A DNA stretch of 56,403 nucleotides from Candidatus Aeolococcus gillhamiae (GTDB lineage Bacteria; Chloroflexota; Dormibacteria; Aeolococcales; Aeolococcaceae): positions 1 through 56,403 of the forward strand of contig QHBU01000196.1 in assembly GCA_003244045.1 (NCBI GenBank). The letters run 5' to 3'. The notes below the pieces were generated by a model, which worked only from the letters and a program-made list of their open reading frames with translations, was not told the DNA's origin and did no database searches. This document shows positions 16,655 through 24,416 of the stretch, piece after piece. The position numbers and the translations under genes were made by a program. Numbering within the stretch: position 1 is the stretch's first letter; each line of letters opens with the position of its first letter.

Positions 16655-18067
16655 ATGAAGAACTCGCGCGGACTCACCGGCGACGGGCACACAGCGGGGC
16701 GTGGCCTGCGCCGACGGCTCGGTGGCGCTGGCCTCGCCCTCCTCGGTGCCGGATCCCTGATGACGCTGTCCGCGCACCCGGCGTCCGCCGCCACCACGGT
16801 GACGGTGCCGTGCTCCGGCCCCAACGGCGGTGGTCCCGGCCTGGTGGCGGCGATCAATGCTGCCAATGCCAGCGGAGGGGGCACCATCAACCTGGCCGAG
16901 GACTGCACCTACGTGCTCACCGCGCCGGTGGACGCCGACCAGAATGGCACGCCCTACGTCAACTCGCCGATCACCATCAACGGTGACGACAACACGACCG
17001 TCACCCGCAAGTCGGCGGCGCAGTTCCGCATCTTCGTGGTCGGCGGCTACGGGCGCCTGACCATCAACCAGCTGCGCGTGACCAACGGCAGCGCGACCTA
17101 CGGCGCCGGGATTCGCAATTTCGGCACCCTCAATCTCTTCGATACGACGGTCAGCCACAACACCGCCTCCCAGTCCGGAGCCGGTTTCGGGGGCGGCATC
17201 AACAACGTGGATGGCGCTATCGCGACGCTGACCCGAAGCCGAGTGCAGAACAATCAAGCGGACAACGCGGGCGGGATCAACAACAGCCCGAGTGCCACGC
17301 TCACGATCACGGATAGCGGGGTGAGCAAGAACACTGCTGCATTCGACGCCGGCGGGATCGGCAGCGGGACGGGCTCAACCTTGACCATCACCAACAGCTG
17401 GGTGACCGGCAACACCGCGGGACGGTACGGCGCCGGCCTGCGCACTTACGGCGGCACCACGGACGTGAGAGGCAGTCGCGTCAACGGCAACATGGCCGCC
17501 GAAGGGGGCGGCTTCAACAACGCCTTCGGCACCGTGACGGTGACCAACAGCAGCATCGACTTCAACGTGGCGACCAGCGGCGCGGGGGGCGGCGTCATCA
17601 ATGCGCACGGCGACATGACCGTGCGCGGCGGCGAGGTGCGTGGCAACACCGCGCACTCCTCTGGTGGTGGCGGCCTCAGCAACTACGGTGATCAGTCTGG
17701 CGAGCAGAGCACCCTGCGGCTGATCGACACCGTGGTCAGGGACAACACCATGAGCTGCCAGGGCTGTCTGGCCCGCGGCGGCGCCATCACCAACAACCGC
17801 ACGCTCATCATCGAGAGCAGCGCGCTGACCCGCAACCGCGTGAGCTCGCCCGGGGGCACCGCGCAGGGTGGTGGCATCTACAACGACGCCGCCGGCACCG
17901 CCTCCCTCACCGACAGCAGCGTCACCCTCAACATCGCCAGCGGCGCCGTGGCCGAGGGTGGCGGCATCTACAACGACGGCACGGTCACGCTGAGCAACAG
18001 CACGGTGAGGCACAACACGCCGAACAACTGCAGTCCTCCCGGCAGTGTGCCGGGCTGCACCGGCTAG
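16655..18067 (+). CDS. Secreted right-handed beta-helix repeat protein
   Basis: 470 residues. A signal peptide with a basic start (RGLRRRLGGAGLALLGAG) ends around HPASAA (about 45). The rest is a chain of roughly 20-30-residue coils rich in Gly, Asn and Thr, such as GGGINNVDGAIATLTRSRV, GNTAGRYGAGLRTYGG and GGGIYNDGTVTLSNSTV, the pattern of pectin-lyase-like and polymorphic outer membrane repeat helices. Such proteins bind or cleave polysaccharides, or act as surface adhesins. No catalytic motif and no C-terminal anchor is visible, so it is probably released or loosely bound. ATG 16655 is preferred over 16646 because GGGAGGGG is then 9 nt away. The stop codon shares CTAG with the convergent gene. 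Confidence 0.82.
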   Translation: MKNSRGLTGDGHTAGRGLRRRLGGAGLALLGAGSLMTLSAHPASAATTVTVPCSGPNGGGPGLVAAINAANASGGGTINLAEDCTYVLTAPVDADQNGTPYVNSPITINGDDNTTVTRKSAAQFRIFVVGGYGRLTINQLRVTNGSATYGAGIRNFGTLNLFDTTVSHNTASQSGAGFGGGINNVDGAIATLTRSRVQNNQADNAGGINNSPSATLTITDSGVSKNTAAFDAGGIGSGTGSTLTITNSWVTGNTAGRYGAGLRTYGGTTDVRGSRVNGNMAAEGGGFNNAFGTVTVTNSSIDFNVATSGAGGGVINAHGDMTVRGGEVRGNTAHSSGGGGLSNYGDQSGEQSTLRLIDTVVRDNTMSCQGCLARGGAITNNRTLIIESSALTRNRVSSPGGTAQGGGIYNDAAGTASLTDSSVTLNIASGAVAEGGGIYNDGTVTLSNSTVRHNTPNNCSPPGSVPGCTG

Positions 18068-18665
18068 GGACCGAAGGCCGCGTTGCAGCCGGCGTGGCTG
18101 GTATCCACGGCGATCCCGCCGCTGATGCAGGCCTGGACGCTCTGCAGTAGCGACTGGTTGGCCTGCCTCTGATCCACGGCGAATCCGGCCGCCGCGACAC
18201 TTCCGGTCCGCAGGATGGGGGTGGCCGGGGGCGCGGCCGGGGGCCTGGCCGGGGCCGCGGCGTGAGCTCGGCCGAGGGCGCGGCGTGAGCTCGTCCCTGT
18301 GCCGGCGCCTCGACGCGGGCTGCGTGCACCGGCTGCCGCGGGCGAGACGGCGCCGGCGCCGCGTCGGGCGCCGAGACCTGGGCGACGCGGGCAGGGATGT
18401 CGCCCGGGGTGGCGGCGATGCGAGCCGTGGGTGGGGTGAACTTCATCAAGAGCACGACGACGCCGCCGAGGGCAAGGGCATCGACCTCGACGGCGTCGGC
18501 GGCCTGGCTGCCCCACTGGTCGGCCGTCCGCCGGGAGCTCTCGAGGTGCTCAGGACAGAATGGGATGGTGAAGTCGTCACCCAGGGCGACCTCGTGCCGG
18601 GCCGCTCGACCGCATGCTTTGCCGTCGACGTGTGCACTGCAGTTGTGCTCCCTCTCGCTCGCCAC
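18064..18665 (-). pseudogene. Zn-ribbon-like / membrane / Pro-linker protein of unknown family, frameshifted
   Basis: The N-terminal frame (GTG 18665) gives a Cys/His cluster (NCSAHVDGKACG, then FCPEHL), one membrane segment (DALALGGVVVLLMKF) and a Pro/Ala linker. The C-terminal frame ends in GFAVDQRQANQSLLQSVQA plus a two-Cys tail, CISGGIAVDTSHAGC. The frames switch at about 18270-18284, between two copies of a 15-bp direct repeat (CGAGCTCACGCCGCG): each copy reads GRAHAA in its own frame, so one base appears lost. A single intact gene would be a membrane protein with a cytoplasmic zinc-binding head and an external domain. No named family is recognised. The stop overlaps the beta-helix stop. 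Confidence 0.55.
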
Positions 18666-18698
18666 GACGGCAGGTCGGTCCGCGGCCCAGCCGACAGC

Positions 18699-18875
18699 TC
18701 AGGTGGCGCGACGTGGACGCGCGACCAGCTCGCCGCCGCAGTTGGGGCAGACGTCGTTCATGTCGTGCGCGCACTGCCGGCAGAAAGTGCACTCGTAGGT
18801 GCAGATCGAGGCATCGGCGTCGGGTGCCAGTGGTGCGTTGCAGCGCTCGCAGGACGCGCGCATCTCCAGTGCCAT
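18699..18875 (-). CDS. DUF1272 family zinc-ribbon protein
   Basis: A 58-residue protein with the DUF1272 pattern: ALEMRASCERCNAPL, ICTYECTFCRQCA, DVCPNCGGELV and a basic tail RPRRAT. Eight cysteines in four C-x-x-C or C-x-x-x-C pairs can bind two zinc ions. The function of the family is unknown. It lies 33 nt before the Zn-ribbon-like frameshifted gene and just after the propeller gene on the same strand, so the three may be cotranscribed with the CPBP protease. Confidence 0.85.
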   Translation of the reverse strand: MALEMRASCERCNAPLAPDADASICTYECTFCRQCAHDMNDVCPNCGGELVARPRRAT

Positions 18876-18882
18876 CACCGCA

Positions 18883-19746
18883 TCATGGCAGCGTGCGACG
18901 CAGGCCGAGCAGCGCCGCGGCGGTGGCGAGCAGCGCTACCAGCGCGATGCCGAGCCAGCGCAGGTACAGCGAGGCGTCGTGGTACACGGGCGGCGCGGGG
19001 AACGCCTGGAGGTGATGGACGAACAGGCCCTGGTCGGTGGCCGCGTACAGCGCACGCGCGGATGAGTCCGTCGCCAGGGCGAGCACGTGCTCGGGGAGAC
19101 CGGGGTCGGCGCGGATCCAGTCGTCGCCGCCGTCCTGGCTGATCAACACGCCGTAGCCGTCGGTGCCCATGTACACGGCGGCGGACAACGGCTGCGTGAA
19201 TGCGGCGAGCGATGTGACCTGGGGCGTGCCCGACAGCCCGCCGGCGGGCAGGACGATGAACGACGTTGCCCACTGCCCGGACGGGGCGCGGCGCCACACG
19301 TGGTTGTCCGTGCCCACTGCGACGGCGACGCCGGGCAGCGCGGCCGGCGCTGCGATGAGGTGGGCGGAGTCACCGAGGAAGGGCGCGCGCGGATCGGGTG
19401 CCGGGGACTGACCGGTCTGTGCGGTGAAGACGGTGCCGTTGCGGATCTCCCAGAGCGTCTTGGGCTCGGCGGAGGGATTCAGTGGCCCCTTGAGGATGTG
19501 CGGCTGGAACGAATGTCCGCCGTCGCGGGACATGTACTCGCCGGCGGCGGTGGCGGCGACCAGGGTGCCCGAGTCCACCTCGACCGACGTCACACGCTGG
19601 CCCGCGAACGCGAGCGGCTGCCACCACGGCTGGGCGGCGTGCGCGGTCACCGGGAGGGCCAGGAGCAGGGCGGCGGGCAGCACCGTGAGCGGCGCGGCGG
19701 GCAGCAGCGCGAGGAGACGTGCTGCGTGGTTTCGTTCAGTAGCCAT
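18883..19746 (-). CDS. Membrane-anchored Asp-box (BNR) beta-propeller protein
   Basis: 287 residues: signal peptide (LLALLPAAPLTVLPAALLLA, cleaved near AHA-AQP), an extracellular beta-propeller with Asp boxes SRDGGHSF and SQDGGDDW and repeated blade strands, and a C-terminal membrane helix (LGIALVALLATAAALLGL) followed by a short basic tail. Sialidase-type catalytic arginines cannot be identified, so a binding rather than hydrolytic role is inferred. ATG 19746 overlaps the CPBP protease gene by 11 bp, implying coupled expression. This is the smallest of five propeller proteins in the window. Confidence 0.8.
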   Translation of the reverse strand: MATERNHAARLLALLPAAPLTVLPAALLLALPVTAHAAQPWWQPLAFAGQRVTSVEVDSGTLVAATAAGEYMSRDGGHSFQPHILKGPLNPSAEPKTLWEIRNGTVFTAQTGQSPAPDPRAPFLGDSAHLIAAPAALPGVAVAVGTDNHVWRRAPSGQWATSFIVLPAGGLSGTPQVTSLAAFTQPLSAAVYMGTDGYGVLISQDGGDDWIRADPGLPEHVLALATDSSARALYAATDQGLFVHHLQAFPAPPVYHDASLYLRWLGIALVALLATAAALLGLRRTLP

Positions 19747-20608
19747 ACAGCCCCGGGATGACGCCGACGGTGACGGCGATGTCGGCCACCGCATGGATGA
19801 CGATGGCGGGCCACAGCGACCCGGTGCGCTGGGTGACCCAGCCGAGGACGAAGCCGAGCACGATGGTCACCGGGACGAAGGCGGCGCCGGGGCCTTGGTA
19901 CACGACAGCGATGTGGGCGAGGCCGAAGAACGCCGCCTGCCCGAGATTGGCAGCCCAGGGCGGCGCCACGCGGTCGAGGGCGCCGAGAATGAGGCCACGG
20001 AACTGCAGCTCCTGGGCGAACGACTGCAGCACGCTCGCCGGGCCCTGCAGGGGCAGGTCTCGCGCCAGGGCGACCGGGGCGATTCCCTCGCGGCCGAGAA
20101 GGGTGGCCGGGAGCAGCATCACCACGGCGACGAAGACGGCGACGCCGACGATGGTGGCGATGAGTGCGGTGGGTCCGAAGCGGCGCAGGCGCAGTAGCGG
20201 GCGCAGCGTTGATGGGGAGGTGCGCACGGCCAGGACCGCGACCACCGCGGTGAGCAGCGCCTCCGCGGCCGAGGCGAACAGCACCTGGGTGTTGAAGTCG
20301 AACCGGCTGCCTGAGATGTTCTCGATCCACTGCGGGCCGCCTGCGAAGACGCTGAACGCGGCGGTCATGGCGGCGACCGCGAGGAGGATTGGGCGCACGG
20401 TGGCGAATCGCGACCACACGAGCGCCACGAACGCGAGGGCGATGGCCACGCCGGTGAGGCGGAGCACGTAGGGGTCGACGCCGACCGGGTCGCTGAACAG
20501 CCGTGGCAGCAGGAGGGTTGCGCCGAGCGCGGCGGCCGCGATGGTCAGCGCCGCGGCGGAGGGCCACCACAGCCGGCTGCGCAGGGTTGCCGGCGCCGTC
20601 TGGTTCAC
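19736..20608 (-). CDS. CPBP-family intramembrane metalloprotease (Abi/Rce1-like), altered motif 1
   Basis: A 290-residue protein with about 8 hydrophobic segments. The CPBP motifs are AQELQFRGLIL (motif 1), FFGLAHI (motif 2, F-x-x-x-H) and IVIHAVAD (motif 3, H-x-x-x-D/N). Canonical motif 1 is E-E-x-x-x-R; here the first Glu is Gln, a residue usually needed for catalysis in this family. The protein may be inactive, or use the second Glu. The GTG at 20608 overlaps the stop of a 15-codon mini-ORF. It is translationally linked to the propeller gene downstream, so the propeller may be its client (inference). Confidence 0.82.
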   Translation of the reverse strand: MNQTAPATLRSRLWWPSAAALTIAAAALGATLLLPRLFSDPVGVDPYVLRLTGVAIALAFVALVWSRFATVRPILLAVAAMTAAFSVFAGGPQWIENISGSRFDFNTQVLFASAAEALLTAVVAVLAVRTSPSTLRPLLRLRRFGPTALIATIVGVAVFVAVVMLLPATLLGREGIAPVALARDLPLQGPASVLQSFAQELQFRGLILGALDRVAPPWAANLGQAAFFGLAHIAVVYQGPGAAFVPVTIVLGFVLGWVTQRTGSLWPAIVIHAVADIAVTVGVIPGLYGY

Positions 20609-20652
20609 CAGGCGCGCCGGCGGCGCATGGTTGTGGGTGCCGTCTTGTTCAT
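20605..20652 (-). other. 15-codon mini-ORF, partial duplicate of the CPBP N-terminus
   Basis: ATG 20652 opens MNKTAPTTMRRRRAW and ends in a TGA that overlaps the GTG of the CPBP gene. That gene itself begins VNQTAPATLRSR. The two 36-bp stretches are clearly related, so this is a small tandem duplication, possibly acting as a leader peptide for coupled translation. Confidence 0.45.
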
Positions 20653-20739
20653 CAGGCGTCTATACCCGACGCCGGGTCGCGGTCATCGCCCCAGAGTGCC
20701 GGGTACGCAGACCGAGGGCTTGACGGAGGTGACGGCCGG

Positions 20740-20830
20740 GCGAAGGGACTGAGGCGAAGGGACTCCGGGCGATGGGGGACTCCGGGCGGAGGGACTCCGG
20801 GCGGAGGGACTCCGGGCGAAGGGACTCCGG
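20740..20830. repeat. Six-copy 15-bp tandem repeat
   Basis: Six head-to-tail copies of a unit close to GCGGAGGGACTCCGG, the first 14 bp and the third 17 bp long. They lie between the divergently spaced CPBP and DUF222 genes on the minus strand, just after the DUF222 stop. GGAG/CTCC within each unit can form small hairpins, so the array may act in transcript termination. There are no spacers, so it is not a CRISPR array. Confidence 0.8.
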
Positions 20831-20846
20831 GCGCAGGCCCGAGGGA

Positions 20847-22076
20847 TCACGCTGCCAGCGGATCGTCCGGCAATCGGGCCAGGGGGCGCGGCGGCATCGC
20901 AATGATTGTCCCGTCGTCGCGGCGTGCGATCTGCCATTCGCCCTCGTGCACCAACCAGTGGTGCTGGTTGCAGAGGAGTACCAAGTTGTCGAGATCGGTG
21001 GCACCGCCACGAACCCAGTGCACCACGTGGTGCGCGGCGGTCCATGACGCAGTGCGCTCGCAGCCCGGCCAGCGGCAGCCCTTGTCGCGCACGTTGAGCG
21101 CCTTCCGGGTGGCGCCGGCCACGACGCGCTGCGAACGACCGACGTCGACGATGGCGGAGTTGACGTCGACGAGCAGGCGGGTGATGGTGGCGTCGCAGGC
21201 CATCCGCTGCACGCTGGCGGCGGCAATCACGCCGGCATGCTCCAGCTCGCCGGCGGGGGCACCCACCAGGTCGCGCAGCGTCTCCAACGTTGTGGTGACC
21301 TGCAGGTGGGAGCGCTGACTGGCGCGCTGCGGGATGGTGCCCGTGTCCAGCGCATGGGTGCAGAGCTCCACGAGCGCGTCGGCGCAGCGCTGCTCGACGC
21401 GCCGACGGTCGTCGGCGCTCGTTCTCGCGGCAAGTGGCTCGAGCGCGGTGCGCACGACGGCGCCGCCCTCAGCATCGAGGTAGCCGATGAGCTCGAGTCC
21501 GCCATCGGTCAGCGACCTCATGCGCAGTGAGCTCCACTCTCGTTCCTGGTTCTGCTGCGCCAGAAAGTCCTCCCGGTCGGCCGCATGGCGCGCGTGAGCG
21601 CACTCGATCCGGAAGCGCTTGAAGGAGGTCGACGCCTCGGCCTTGGCGAGCAGCACGGTCTCGTCGAAGGTCGACGTTGCGGTTGATGAGCGGCCGATTC
21701 CCTCCGCGGTGCCGGCGATGAGACCGAGGTGGGCGAGGCCGATCCGGTTGTCGCGCAGCGCCTCGACACTCCTCTCGAGCGACGGTGCCATCTCGCCGAC
21801 GCACACGGCGGTCACCGCCGCGCCCCCGGTCATGTGGCAGTGCTCGCGCATCCAGGCGTACGGGCTCGGGTCGCCGTAGCAGTTCTCGTCGTACTCGCGG
21901 GCGAACCGGGCCGCGTCGCTCGCGAAGTCCAGCTCGAGCCGGTTGATCACGGCACGTTTGCGGATCAACGAGGCGGCGATGTCGAGTGGGTCGGCGCATG
22001 GCTGCGCCTCATCGACGAACGCGCGCACCGCGAACTCCAGCGCGCTCAGAGCGGGCGATGCGAGGCCGAAAGACAT
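20847..22076 (-). CDS. DUF222 plus HNH endonuclease domain protein (13E12 repeat family)
   Basis: 409 residues: a DUF222 region (about 20-290) and a C-terminal HNH domain. The HNH part shows CRWPGCERTASWTAAHHVVHW, then GGATDLDNLVLLCNQHHWLV, with the Cys pair, the catalytic His pair, the Asn and the final metal-binding His all present. Members abound in actinobacteria, often in many copies, and several mycobacterial 13E12 genes are LexA-regulated. Here the promoter spacer contains a perfect SOS box (22090-22103) and the transcript is leaderless (TACGAT, 6 nt, ATG). DNA cleavage during damage or mobility is the probable role. The 15-bp repeat array follows the stop. Confidence 0.93.
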   Translation of the reverse strand: MSFGLASPALSALEFAVRAFVDEAQPCADPLDIAASLIRKRAVINRLELDFASDAARFAREYDENCYGDPSPYAWMREHCHMTGGAAVTAVCVGEMAPSLERSVEALRDNRIGLAHLGLIAGTAEGIGRSSTATSTFDETVLLAKAEASTSFKRFRIECAHARHAADREDFLAQQNQEREWSSLRMRSLTDGGLELIGYLDAEGGAVVRTALEPLAARTSADDRRRVEQRCADALVELCTHALDTGTIPQRASQRSHLQVTTTLETLRDLVGAPAGELEHAGVIAAASVQRMACDATITRLLVDVNSAIVDVGRSQRVVAGATRKALNVRDKGCRWPGCERTASWTAAHHVVHWVRGGATDLDNLVLLCNQHHWLVHEGEWQIARRDDGTIIAMPPRPLARLPDDPLAA

Positions 22077-22082
22077 GCCTTG

Positions 22083-22111
22083 ATCGTAGCGAACAGGTGT
22101 TCGCTATGCAA
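22083..22111 (-). promoter_or_regulatory. Promoter of the DUF222/HNH gene with a LexA SOS box in the spacer
   Basis: On the minus strand TTGCAT (22106-22111) and TACGAT (22083-22088) are 17 nt apart, and the ATG follows 6 nt later. The spacer holds CGAACAGGTGTTCG at 22090-22103, a perfect match to the Gram-positive/actinobacterial SOS box CGAACRNRYGTTCG. LexA bound here would block RNA polymerase, so induction by DNA damage is predicted. Confidence 0.85.
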
Positions 22112-22307
22112 GGCCAAATGCCTTGCTAGAGCTGGTTTTTACAGACTTGCGACAAGGGGTTTGGATGTCACAAGTGTGTAACGCGCACCTGTGGATAACA
22201 CGGCCGTCGGGCGGACAACCGACGGACCGTCGGTACGCCGCGAAGCACGGAGATCGCGACGGCAGCACCAAGGCGACGCCGGCGATGGCGATGGCGATGG
22301 CCTTGGC

Positions 22308-22601
22308 CTACGCGAAGGCGAGCTCCACGCGCTCGACCGAGGTGTGCGGCGACCATCCGGACAGGATGCCGCGAGTGGCCGAGGACCCAGTCGCGAGGCT
22401 GGGGTTGGCGGATGCTTCAGCAATGATGTCCATTGCGTGCGGTACATCGAGGCTGGGGTCGCCAACTGCGACGAACTGGAAGGAGACGACCATCTCACCC
22501 CTTTCGACGTTGGCGACGATCATCGGACCCTGGGCTTGCGGGTGAGCCTCCAAGGCCTTCATCAAGCCGTCAGCCATCTGCTCAATGAGCTCGCGCGGCA
22601 T
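22308..22601 (-). CDS. Hypothetical protein, possible partner of a HicA-like toxin remnant
   Basis: 97 residues, unrecognised family. The N-terminus is a helix (MPRELIEQMADGLMKALEAH) followed by two strands (GPMIVANVERGEMVVSFQFV) and a looser C-terminus (GWSPHTSVERVELAF). There is no signal peptide or membrane segment. It overlaps the 3' end of a frameshifted small HicA-like gene by about 20 bp. Small two-gene loci of this type (HicA-like dsRNA-binding protein plus a helix-strand protein) occur in actinobacteria and their phages, so an antitoxin-like role is plausible but unproven. Confidence 0.5.
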   Translation of the reverse strand: MPRELIEQMADGLMKALEAHPQAQGPMIVANVERGEMVVSFQFVAVGDPSLDVPHAMDIIAEASANPSLATGSSATRGILSGWSPHTSVERVELAFA

Positions 22602-22733
22602 GTCCGGGCGTCTTGGAGATGGAGATCAGGGTCACGCCGTCCGGCGCGTAGTCGCCTTGTAGTGGCCGTTGCCCTCGACGCGCCACCCTGGCGTCGCCCG
22701 TATGGCCGCAATGATGCGCTCGATCTCTCCCAA
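22582..22733 (-). pseudogene. HicA/YcfA-like small protein, frameshifted
   Basis: From TTG 22733 one frame reads GEIERIIAAIRATPGWRVEG then NGHYK and soon stops; the next frame continues DYAPDGVTLISISKTPGH. Joined at about 22660 they give the compact alpha-beta-beta-beta dsRNA-binding-like fold with the GH-Y...PDG...TP pattern typical of HicA-like proteins. A single-base shift and the absence of a good ATG/GTG start suggest a decayed toxin or a sequence error. Confidence 0.5.
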
Positions 22734-22909
22734 GATTGGACACTGCTCGGAAGTCTGGGCAGGCTAACGGGACAGGAGGCGGACGAATTGAGCTCGCCCG
22801 GACGCGCGCTTGACGCGGGCCCGTACGGCTTCGTGTTGCCGGCACCGGTTCCGCCCAGCGGTGGCGCGGCGGGCTGATTTCAGCGCTGCGCGACGGCGGA
22901 CGTGCCCGC

Positions 22910-22915
22910 TACGCT
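22910..22915 (+). promoter_or_regulatory. Minus-10 box giving a leaderless hydrolase transcript
   Basis: TACGCT is followed by 7 nt and then ATG 22923. No ribosome-binding site precedes the ATG. Confidence 0.55.
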
Positions 22916-22922
22916 GATCGGC

Positions 22923-23975
22923 ATGGCGGCGCCCCGCGAGGTGGAGATCGAGGCCAATGGTCTGACGTTCGAAACGCTGGTGGCCGGCCCCGAGAGCGGC
23001 GAGACCGTGATCCTGCTGCACGGCTACCCGCAGAGCGCGGGCTCGTGGAGCGACACCATGGAGTGGCTGGCGGGGCTCGGCTACCAGTCGATCGCGCCCA
23101 ACCTGCGCGGGTACTCGCCCGGCGCCAACCCGCGCGACGCCAGCGATTACCGCATGACCGACCTGGTGGCCGACGTCATCGGCATCGCCGATGCGCGCAG
23201 GGTGGGTCACTTCCATCTGGTCGGGCACGACTGGGGCGGCGCGCTGGCGTGGTCGGTGGCGGGTGATCATCCGCAACGACTGCTCAGCCTCACCTCGATC
23301 TCCACCCCGCATGGCGCGGCGATGCTCGAGGCGCTGCGCAGCTCTACGCAGTCATTGCGCAGCGTCTACATGGGTTTCTTCCGCATCCCGCGCGTGCCCG
23401 AGGCGATCATGCAGTTCGCCAACTACCGGCAGCTGGGGCTCAGCCTGCGCGCCACCGGGTTGCCGAAGGCGTCGTGGAAGCGCGACAGCCAGCAGTTGCG
23501 CCGCGTCGGCATGCGCGGCCCGCTCAACTGGTACCGCGGCGCCACCAAGGGACTGCGTCCGCGGAAGATCTCGGTGCCGACGCTGTATGTCTGGGGACGG
23601 CGTGACCCGTTCCTGGGGCGGAAGGCGGCGACGTTGACCGCGAAGTACGTCACCGGGCCGTACCGCTTCGAGGAGCTCAAGGCCGGGCACTGGATCCCCG
23701 ACAACAACACGGCCGAGCTGCGGCGCATCCTCGGTGAGCACCTCGAGGATTTCGGCGCACCGGCTGAGCCGGTCAGGCGGCCCGCGGCTGCGGCGACAAC
23801 GGCAACGGCGACCGCGAGCGCGGCGAAGCCCTCGTCAGCGAAGACCGAGCCGGCGAAGGCCGAGCCGGCGAAGGCGGCTGCCAAGCGCGCCACCGCAAAG
23901 CCCCCGAAAGCGGCGGCGCCGAAGTCCGCGGCGAAACGCGCACCGCGAAAGAGCGGCTCCAAGCCGCCCAGCTGA
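22923..23975 (+). CDS. Alpha/beta hydrolase (epoxide hydrolase / haloalkane dehalogenase-like) with histone-H1-like tail
   Basis: 350 residues. Residues 1-285 form an alpha/beta-hydrolase: LLHGYPQSAGSW is the oxyanion-hole HGxP, GHDWGGALAW places an Asp nucleophile (D103), WGRRDPFLG gives the acid (D228) and KAGHWIP the base (H256). An Asp nucleophile is typical of epoxide hydrolases and haloalkane dehalogenases rather than Ser esterases. Residues from about 290 to the end are an Ala/Lys/Pro-rich repeat (EPAKAEPAKAAAKRATAK type), like histone H1 or actinobacterial HupB/Hc1 tails, which could bind DNA or polyphosphate, or tether the enzyme. Such a tail on this enzyme class is unusual. Confidence 0.85.
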   Translation: MAAPREVEIEANGLTFETLVAGPESGETVILLHGYPQSAGSWSDTMEWLAGLGYQSIAPNLRGYSPGANPRDASDYRMTDLVADVIGIADARRVGHFHLVGHDWGGALAWSVAGDHPQRLLSLTSISTPHGAAMLEALRSSTQSLRSVYMGFFRIPRVPEAIMQFANYRQLGLSLRATGLPKASWKRDSQQLRRVGMRGPLNWYRGATKGLRPRKISVPTLYVWGRRDPFLGRKAATLTAKYVTGPYRFEELKAGHWIPDNNTAELRRILGEHLEDFGAPAEPVRRPAAAATTATATASAAKPSSAKTEPAKAEPAKAAAKRATAKPPKAAAPKSAAKRAPRKSGSKPPS

Positions 23976-23999
23976 CCGCGAGGCGGCAACGGTTCGCAG

Positions 24000-24416
24000 C
24001 TACACCATGAGCTGGACGGGGAGGCCCACCGAGCGCGCGTTTCGAGCCAGCTTCCCATCGAGCGTCCACAGCTCGGTGTCGAGCCGCAGCGCCAGGTCGA
24101 CGTAGGCCGCGTCGTAGGCGCTGCGCCGCTCGAGCAGCCGGGCGATGGCGACCAGGGCGCTGCCGCTCGAGGGCGGGTGAAAGGTGAGGTCGAGGGTGTC
24201 GGCTGCCGCCCAGACAGCTTCGCTCCGAGCGGGCGTGATCTGGCCGGCCTTCTCCATGCCCGTCAGCGCGCTGGCAACCTCGTACGTGAACAGGTCGGGC
24301 ACATGGAGATCCTCCCCGTCGCGCTTCCAGCGATCGAACCAGCTGCGGGCGGCCTCACCGGACGGGGGGACTGCGAGGAGGCGCACGACCGCGTTAGCGT
24401 CGACGACGAGGCTCAC
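24000..24416 (-). CDS. VapC-type toxin, PIN domain ribonuclease
   Basis: A 138-residue PIN-domain protein. The acidic metal-binding residues are visible in order: MSLVVDANAV (first Asp), FTYEVASALTG (Glu), AYDAAYVDLAL (third and fourth acidic positions) and WTLDGKLARN (last Asp). VapC enzymes cleave tRNA or rRNA when released from the antitoxin. The ATG overlaps the antitoxin stop by 4 bp, the usual VapBC order. Confidence 0.9.
   Translation of the reverse strand: MSLVVDANAVVRLLAVPPSGEAARSWFDRWKRDGEDLHVPDLFTYEVASALTGMEKAGQITPARSEAVWAAADTLDLTFHPPSSGSALVAIARLLERRSAYDAAYVDLALRLDTELWTLDGKLARNARSVGLPVQLMV

Noticed and set aside
20740-20830. Possible CRISPR array
   Set aside because: The 15-bp units are directly adjacent without spacers, and no cas genes are present.
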